A DNA stretch of 64,000 nucleotides from assembly GCF_000349325.1 (NCBI RefSeq), contig NC_020504.1, positions 372,001-436,000 of the forward strand, in the 5' to 3' direction. This document shows, piece after piece, positions 59,789 through 64,000 of this stretch (positions within the stretch are counted from its first letter, which is position 1; every line of letters starts with the position of its first letter). This DNA is from Streptomyces davaonensis JCM 4913 (lineage in GTDB: Bacteria; Actinomycetota; Actinomycetes; Streptomycetales; Streptomycetaceae). The translations under genes were made by a program, and so were the position numbers. Below the pieces are notes generated by a model that made no database searches, was not told the origin of the DNA, and saw only the letters and a program-made list of their open reading frames with translations.

Positions 59789-60550
59789 ATGCCAGACGGG
59801 GGAGCACCGAGGCGGACGAGATTGCGCCTGGCTCGGCACAGGCCAGGTCCAAGCCGGGTACGGGCCCGAGAGCGAGCCGACGAGCCCGAGGCCGGCGCTC
59901 GGTTGGGTTGGCTGAACCTCCTCACCCTCGGCGCGGCCGTCACCATTGTGGCGAGCCTGGGCGGCCTGGTAACGACGGGCATCGGCACGATCTGGAGTGC
60001 CCGGGTGTCCGCTGATCAGCTGGCGCAATCCCGCGAGCAGGCAGAGGAGAAGCAGCGGGAGCAGGCTGCGCGCGTGTCCTTCTGGGCGGATGAAGGGCCG
60101 AAGGGTGCGAGCCGCCTCCACGTGATGAACAGGTCTCCTGACCCCTTGTCGAACCTGCTCATTGTGTTCCTGGTCTCGCAAGATCCGCCTGGCGACGTGG
60201 CGTTCCAGGTGTGGATTCCCGCGCTGACCCCCTGCTCGGTCCTGACCATCGAGGGGAAGTCCCTGAAGTACTACGTGGAGGATGATCCGGCGGAGGGGGA
60301 CAGCTCTTGGCCGCCCCTGTCGGAGGCTGACGCCAAGGGCATCGACCTCGGGGACTTCGAGGACAGCGTGGGCTTGCTGGACGCAAGCGTCGGGTTCCAG
60401 GACCGCAACGGTGTGTACTGGGCGCGCGTCAACGGCGAACTGACCAGGGGTGGTGTCTCCATCGACCGGACGCCAGGCCGTTACGGCCAAGTGGTCGGAT
60501 GGCCGCAGGTGAAGCCCGCCGACAACTGCGGAGACGACGGGGGGAACTGA
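59789..60550 (+). CDS. Hypothetical single-pass membrane protein, possible IS5 passenger
   Basis: This 253-aa protein starts at ATG 59789 behind GGGGAGGGG. A basic N-terminus (RRTRLRLARHRPGPSRVRAR) precedes one TM segment (LLTLGAAVTIVASLGGLVTT) and a coiled-coil SADQLAQSREQAEEKQREQA. A soluble C-terminal domain follows (VSFWADEGPKGASRLHVMNR, VFQVW-like VAFQVWIPALTPCSV). Function unknown; the layout suggests an anchor with a cytosolic beta-domain. It lies between the inner and outer right ends of the IS5 element. Confidence 0.65.
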   Translation: MPDGGAPRRTRLRLARHRPGPSRVRARERADEPEAGARLGWLNLLTLGAAVTIVASLGGLVTTGIGTIWSARVSADQLAQSREQAEEKQREQAARVSFWADEGPKGASRLHVMNRSPDPLSNLLIVFLVSQDPPGDVAFQVWIPALTPCSVLTIEGKSLKYYVEDDPAEGDSSWPPLSEADAKGIDLGDFEDSVGLLDASVGFQDRNGVYWARVNGELTRGGVSIDRTPGRYGQVVGWPQVKPADNCGDDGGN

Positions 60551-60824
60551 CACGGCCAGGAGCGCCGACAGCCGGGAACTGATGCTGCACCTCGTCCGAG
60601 TCATGATCACTTTGCGTCTGGTCTGCACAAACTGAGGTTGGAAAAGGCTCAGCGACGTAGAGTCCAACCAGGAAGATGGTGTGGTCCCGTCGTACCGGGT
60701 GGCGATGCCGCGCCAGCCGCGTCCACACGACAGGCCAACCATTCAGGCAAGCGCTGCCACCACTGAGGCCGTCACGGTGAGGACCGCGACCGGCAGCATG
60801 ACGAGACACAGCCAACTCAACCGG

Positions 60825-61937
60825 CTATTGATCCGAAACTCAATCGGTTCTATTCGAGGATGTAGCGGACGTGCGGGCCGCCGAAGTAGCCGCGGACGAT
60901 ATGTGGCTGACGTTGGCGGCGGTGGAAGAACCTGCGGGTCTCGGCGGCGAGTTGGGCCTGGTCGCGGGCCCGGCTGTGCATGGGCAGACTCCGTTTGAGG
61001 TCGGCGTTGACCAGCTCGTCGGGATTCAGCTCCGGCGAGTACGACGGCAGGAAGTGCAGCTCGATCCGGTCCGGATGATCGGCCAGCCAAGCGCGGACCT
61101 TGCGGGATCGGTGCGCGGAGTGACCGTCCAGGACGAGGTGCACCTTGTGGTCGAAGTGGCCGACGAGCCGGTCCAGGAAGCGGCACATGACGTCGGCGTC
61201 GAAGGTCTCGGTGAACACCATGAAGTGCATGCGGCCCTTCGTGCTGATCGCGGACATCGCGTTGACGGAGAACCGGTTGCCCGTGCGGTGCACGACCGGT
61301 GTGCGGCCCCGCTCACCCCAGGTGCGGCCGGTGACCTGGTCGGAACGGATGCCGACCTGATCGGCGAAGAGCACCTCCCCGCCCTCGGTCTTCGCCTTCG
61401 CGCGGATCGCCGGCCAGGTCTCCTCCCGCCAGACGCGGACCGCTTCCGCGTCCTGCTCGACGGCCCGCTTGTCCGGGCGCTGGAACGACAGGCCCCAGCG
61501 GCGCAGGTACTTGCCCACCCCCTGTTCGGTCAGCCGCACCCGGTACAGCTTCGCGATCAGGCCCCCCACTCCCGCGCGCGTCCACAGCTGCCCGGCCAGC
61601 CCCAGGTCACAGGGGCGGTGATCCAGAACCGCCTGCCGGATCGCCTGCTGCTCGACCGCGTCGAGAACCTGATGCTCGCCGACCCGGCGTCCACGCGGCT
61701 GAGCCACGAGCGCCTCGCGCCCGCCGGCCAGCCACTTCGCCCACCAATTGTCCACCGCCTTGAGCGAGACCCGGAACACCGCCGCGACATCCTCACGGTC
61801 CCGGCCCGCCACCAACGCGGCCACCGCTCGCAGTCGAAGGGCCTCCTGAGCCGACGGCGACAACTGCCTTGCGTCCCCCACCAGTTCACTCACGCAGGGA
61901 TCAACGACCCAGAACATCTACCGTTTCGGATCAATAG
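60825..61937 (-). mobile_element. IS630-family element
   Basis: CTATTGATCCGAAAC (60825-60839) and its exact reverse complement GTTTCGGATCAATAG (61923-61937) bound the element. IS630 elements insert at TA and duplicate it: TA occurs just inside each outer C/G, so the element proper is TTGATCCGAAAC...GTTTCGGATCAA flanked by TA. About 1.1 kb, with an intact transposase gene on the minus strand. Confidence 0.85.
60850..61917 (-). CDS. IS630-family DDE transposase
   Basis: This protein of up to 355 aa has ATG 61917; GTG 61893 (SELVGDARQLSPSAQEALRL) is the more family-like start. The N-terminal HTH reads REDVAAVFRVSLKAVDNWWA followed by KWLAGGREAL. The DDE domain has VLFADQVGIRSDQVTGRTWG (first acidic residue), VHLVLDGHSAHRSRKVRAWL (second Asp) and LPSYSPELNPDELVNADLKR (Glu region of IS630/Tc1-mariner type). 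The frame is uninterrupted and both ends are present, so it may be active. Confidence 0.92.
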   Translation of the reverse strand: MFWVVDPCVSELVGDARQLSPSAQEALRLRAVAALVAGRDREDVAAVFRVSLKAVDNWWAKWLAGGREALVAQPRGRRVGEHQVLDAVEQQAIRQAVLDHRPCDLGLAGQLWTRAGVGGLIAKLYRVRLTEQGVGKYLRRWGLSFQRPDKRAVEQDAEAVRVWREETWPAIRAKAKTEGGEVLFADQVGIRSDQVTGRTWGERGRTPVVHRTGNRFSVNAMSAISTKGRMHFMVFTETFDADVMCRFLDRLVGHFDHKVHLVLDGHSAHRSRKVRAWLADHPDRIELHFLPSYSPELNPDELVNADLKRSLPMHSRARDQAQLAAETRRFFHRRQRQPHIVRGYFGGPHVRYILE

Positions 61938-62135
61938 TCCCGCATCAGCCAACGATCGCCCTGGCGGTATCCCTGTTCCGGAGCAGGGCGAAGCCCTTCG
62001 TGATACGTTTCCTGCCGCCGTGCGCTGCTGCGAATCAAGGAGGTGAGACCCATCAACATTTCGACAGGCCGGGCCTCCCTCCCTCGCATGGCCTAGGGAG
62101 TGCCCGCAGAGGCATCCCGAAAGGTTTGAAACGCT

Positions 62136-62867
62136 ATGCGCTTCATTTCTGAGACGTCGTCCGACGGCGTCCGCGAACAGCTCTTTACCCTCGGCGAGAT
62201 TCCCGGCGTGCTGTGGACGCCGGAAGGTGCCGTCGACGCCCGTCCACTCGTCTTGATGGGACACGGCGGCGGTCAGCACAAGAAGGCCCCCGACATCCTG
62301 TCGCGAGCACGCCGCTTTGTGACAGAGCGCGGTTTCGCGGTCGTGGCGGTCGACGTGCCGGCCCATGGCGACCGGCCGAAGGTCGAGGAATACGACCGGA
62401 TTGCGACCGAGAACCAGGCTCGTCTGGAAGCCGGTGAAGAGCTGGCTCCGCTGATCGCCGGTTTCCAGGCGCTCGTGGCCCGCCAGACCGTGCCGGAGTG
62501 GCGGGCGATCCTGGACGCTGTCCAGCAACTCGATCACGTCGGTGCCAGTCCGGTGGGCTATTGGGGGGTCTCGTTGGGATGCGGACTTGGCGTTCCGTTC
62601 GTCGCGGCCGAACCCCGGGTCCGCGCCGCGGTGCTGGGCTTGGGTGGGGCGCTGGCCTCGGCCGACGACGCCGCGGCTATCACCGTCCCGGTGGAGTTCT
62701 TGGTGCAGTGGGACGACGAGCGGGTGCCGCGAGTCCAGAGCTTGGCGTTGTTCGACGCCTTGGCCTCGGCTGAGAAGACGCTGCATGCCAACCCCGGCAA
62801 GCACGGGGAGATCCCGGCATTCGAACTGGACAGCACGCTGAGGTTCTTCGCCCGGCACCTCGGCTAA
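62136..62867 (+). CDS. Alpha/beta hydrolase (dienelactone-hydrolase-like)
   Basis: This 243-aa protein starts at ATG 62136 (MRFISETSSDGVREQLFTLG). The oxyanion region LVLMGHGGGQHKKAPDILSR, the VAVDVPAHGDRP loop and the nucleophile in GYWGVSLGCGLGVPFVAA (G-V-S-L-G) fit the dienelactone-hydrolase/BAAT-like group. The acid and histidine lie near FLVQWDDERVP and NPGKHGEIP. It has no signal peptide. The substrate is unknown. The gene stands alone and is followed by a hairpin. Confidence 0.9.
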   Translation: MRFISETSSDGVREQLFTLGEIPGVLWTPEGAVDARPLVLMGHGGGQHKKAPDILSRARRFVTERGFAVVAVDVPAHGDRPKVEEYDRIATENQARLEAGEELAPLIAGFQALVARQTVPEWRAILDAVQQLDHVGASPVGYWGVSLGCGLGVPFVAAEPRVRAAVLGLGGALASADDAAAITVPVEFLVQWDDERVPRVQSLALFDALASAEKTLHANPGKHGEIPAFELDSTLRFFARHLG

Positions 62868-62886
62868 TACCCGCTGCCCGCGGTCC

Positions 62887-62928
62887 GTGACGCGCCGATC
62901 AAGTTCCGTTTCTGATCGGCGCGTTCAC
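62887..62928 (+). terminator. Terminator of alpha/beta hydrolase gene
   Basis: CGCGCCGATCA (62891-62901) and TGATCGGCGCG (62913-62923) form an 11-bp perfect stem that can be lengthened through GTGA/TTCAC with one bulge. Confidence 0.75.
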
Positions 62929-63157
62929 GGAAACTGGTCGGCGTGGCCGGCAGAGTTGAGGTTCGACAGATTGACGATGACGAGGGGCGGCGCCTGTTAA
63001 CGCGCGCAAGTCTGGACGCAACTCCTGGCCTGCACCGCCCATTGCGAGCCGCAGCTCCGACTCGCGGCCTAACGACCGGAATATCCGGCCGCGCGTATTA
63101 GAATCCACGGTTAGCATCACTCGATCGACGTCGCTCACTCAATCGATAGGAGGCCTG

Positions 63158-63454
63158 ATGATCGGCGTGCTCGTGACTTTCACGCAGAATGAAAAGTTCG
63201 ATCGTTCAACTCTCGCAGGGATTGCCAGCGAACTCCGAGGACCGTTCGAAGGCATGGCCGGCCTTCGCTTCAAGAGCTTCATGCTCGACGAAGACGGCGT
63301 TCAGGCAAGGAACTTCTACGTGTGGGATGACGAGGAGAAAGGCCGCTCCTTCTTCACGAAGGAGCTCGTCGACAAGGTGACGGGGGTCTATGGTGTCCCG
63401 CCCACAATCGAATACCTCGATATCGTGGGGTTCGTCGACAACTCTGGCACCTGA
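63158..63454 (+). CDS. YdhR-like small monooxygenase-type protein
   Basis: This 98-aa protein starts at ATG 63158 behind TAGGAGG. It reads MIGVLVTFTQNEKFDRSTLA, then RGPFEGMAGLRFKSFMLDED and GVQARNFYVWDDEEKGRSFF, then EYLDIVGFVDN. This is the dimeric alpha/beta ferredoxin-like fold of the YdhR/antibiotic-biosynthesis-monooxygenase group ('F...GLxxKxxxxDE...GGxYxWxDxExA'). Function in the family is poorly known. The gene is complete and single; an IS1182-type element begins 15-20 bp downstream. Confidence 0.82.
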   Translation: MIGVLVTFTQNEKFDRSTLAGIASELRGPFEGMAGLRFKSFMLDEDGVQARNFYVWDDEEKGRSFFTKELVDKVTGVYGVPPTIEYLDIVGFVDNSGT

Positions 63455-63469
63455 TTCTCAAGGAGGCTG

Positions 63470-64000
63470 TCGCGCAAACCCTTGCTGTCCAGGCCGTTTG
63501 GGACCATCTGGGCATGCCACAGAACTTCCTCAGATGCGATCGAGACCAACCGCTGCCGCAGGCTTGCAGCCATCTGACCTGCGCGACTGGCTGCCCGAGG
63601 ACCACCTCGCCTGGTTCGTGATCGAGGCGATCGAGCAGCTCCGCCTCGAGCCCTTTTACGGCGCCTATCGCTCCGACGGACACAGCCCGGGCTGCCCACG
63701 AGCCGAAGACGATGCTCCCCCTGCTCGCTACTCCTACTGCCTCGGCAAGCGAAGCTCACGCGGGATCGAGCGCCGATGCCGCGAGAACGTCGCCTTCAGG
63801 GTGATCTGCTCAAACCAGGCCCCCGACGATGCACGATCGCCCGCTCCCGGGTCCGCCACCAGGAAGCCCTCGCTGACCTCTTCGGCCAGGCGCTCGGCCT
63901 CTGCGCCGAGACCGGCCTGGTCGAGGTGGCGGTGCTCGCCGTCGACGGCTCGAAGTTCGAGGCCTCAGCCTCCGACCACCGAGTGATGCGCGCCGGGCGC
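63470..64000 (+). pseudogene. IS1182-family transposase, frameshifted, runs off right edge
   Basis: After a probable left end (GGCTGTCGCGCAAAC near 63465-63480) the plus strand encodes LRDWLPEDHLAWFVIEAIEQ, then LRLEPFYGAYRSDGHSPGCP. A family-typical YDPxxMLxLLLYAYC segment is damaged. YCLGKRSSRGIERRCRENVA and FRVICSNQAPDD follow, and after a frame change near 63830 QEALADLFGQALGLCAETGL and VAVLAVDGSKFEASASDHRV. This is the N-terminal third of an IS1182 transposase with at least two frame disruptions. It continues beyond the window. Confidence 0.8.

Larger units (their letters stand above)
58780..60650 (+). mobile_element. IS5-family element with two possible right ends
   Basis: The left end GAGCCCTTTCCAACCTC (58780-58796) matches the reverse complement of two downstream sites: 59649-59665 (14 of 17) just after the transposase, and 60634-60650 (16 of 17). 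The outer site is flanked by AGC, as is the left end (58777-58779 and 60651-60653), giving a possible 3-bp target duplication. The outer pair would make a 1.87-kb element carrying the gene at 59789; the inner pair would make an 886-bp minimal IS. Confidence 0.6.

Noticed and set aside
1..64000. CRISPR array, tRNA or rRNA genes, att sites, replication origin, phage structural genes
   Set aside because: I saw no regularly spaced repeats, cloverleaf candidates, rRNA sequence or phage head/tail motifs on reading; a short tRNA could be missed without a scan.

Overview
This window is high-GC DNA of a filamentous actinomycete, almost certainly Streptomyces. The signs are GTG and TTG starts behind AGGAG sites, long proline/alanine-rich shadow frames on both strands, Streptomyces-type regulators, and secreted chitin/chitosan enzymes with FN3 and carbohydrate-binding modules. 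It is accessory rather than core DNA: there is no rRNA, tRNA, ribosomal or replication gene. Short regulator-plus-enzyme modules alternate with intact and decayed mobile elements (IS701, Tn3, IS5, IS630, IS1182 and possibly ISL3 types), as on a plastic chromosome arm.

Left part (1-17200). A RidA-type gene runs off the left edge. Several divergent regulator/enzyme pairs follow, some with visible operators: MarR with a quinone oxidoreductase; a PucR-type regulator with a ferredoxin reductase and fatty-acid desaturase operon; TetR with an SDR; LysR with an inositol-phosphatase-like protein and an NADP reductase; and an XRE/TPR regulator with a flavoprotein. Remnants of IS701 and Tn3 transposases lie between them.

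Middle (17200-33000). A degenerate IS701 element with long terminal repeats is followed by a seven-gene minus-strand array. It starts with a large LuxR-type (LAL) ATPase regulator and continues with three alpha/beta hydrolases, a metallo-beta-lactamase-fold protein, an isochorismatase-like hydrolase and a protein of unknown function. Divergent to it is an AraC regulator. A TetR gene with a perfect 20-bp operator controls a small membrane protein, and several orphan genes follow.

The most unusual module is at 34.2-38.1 kb. A radical SAM enzyme, a PLP aminotransferase-like enzyme and a SAM methyltransferase overlap by ATGA junctions, then comes a HIT hydrolase and a terminator. A 12-codon ORF is coupled to the start of the first gene. 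It looks like a compact biosynthetic operon with no assigned product.

Right part. A region of deletions (LysR/SDR and a reductase pseudogene) precedes a chitin/chitosan island (43.5-53.2 kb): a sigma-like/ricin-lectin membrane protein, a GH46 chitosanase behind a CsnR-like operator, a DPBB-FN3-CBM protein, a polysaccharide-lyase-like protein, a sugar-binding protein and a GH18 enzyme. The last 8 kb is an IS nest (IS701, IS5, IS630, IS1182). In it the IS701 and IS5 elements each appear to enclose a non-transposase gene between their outer ends.
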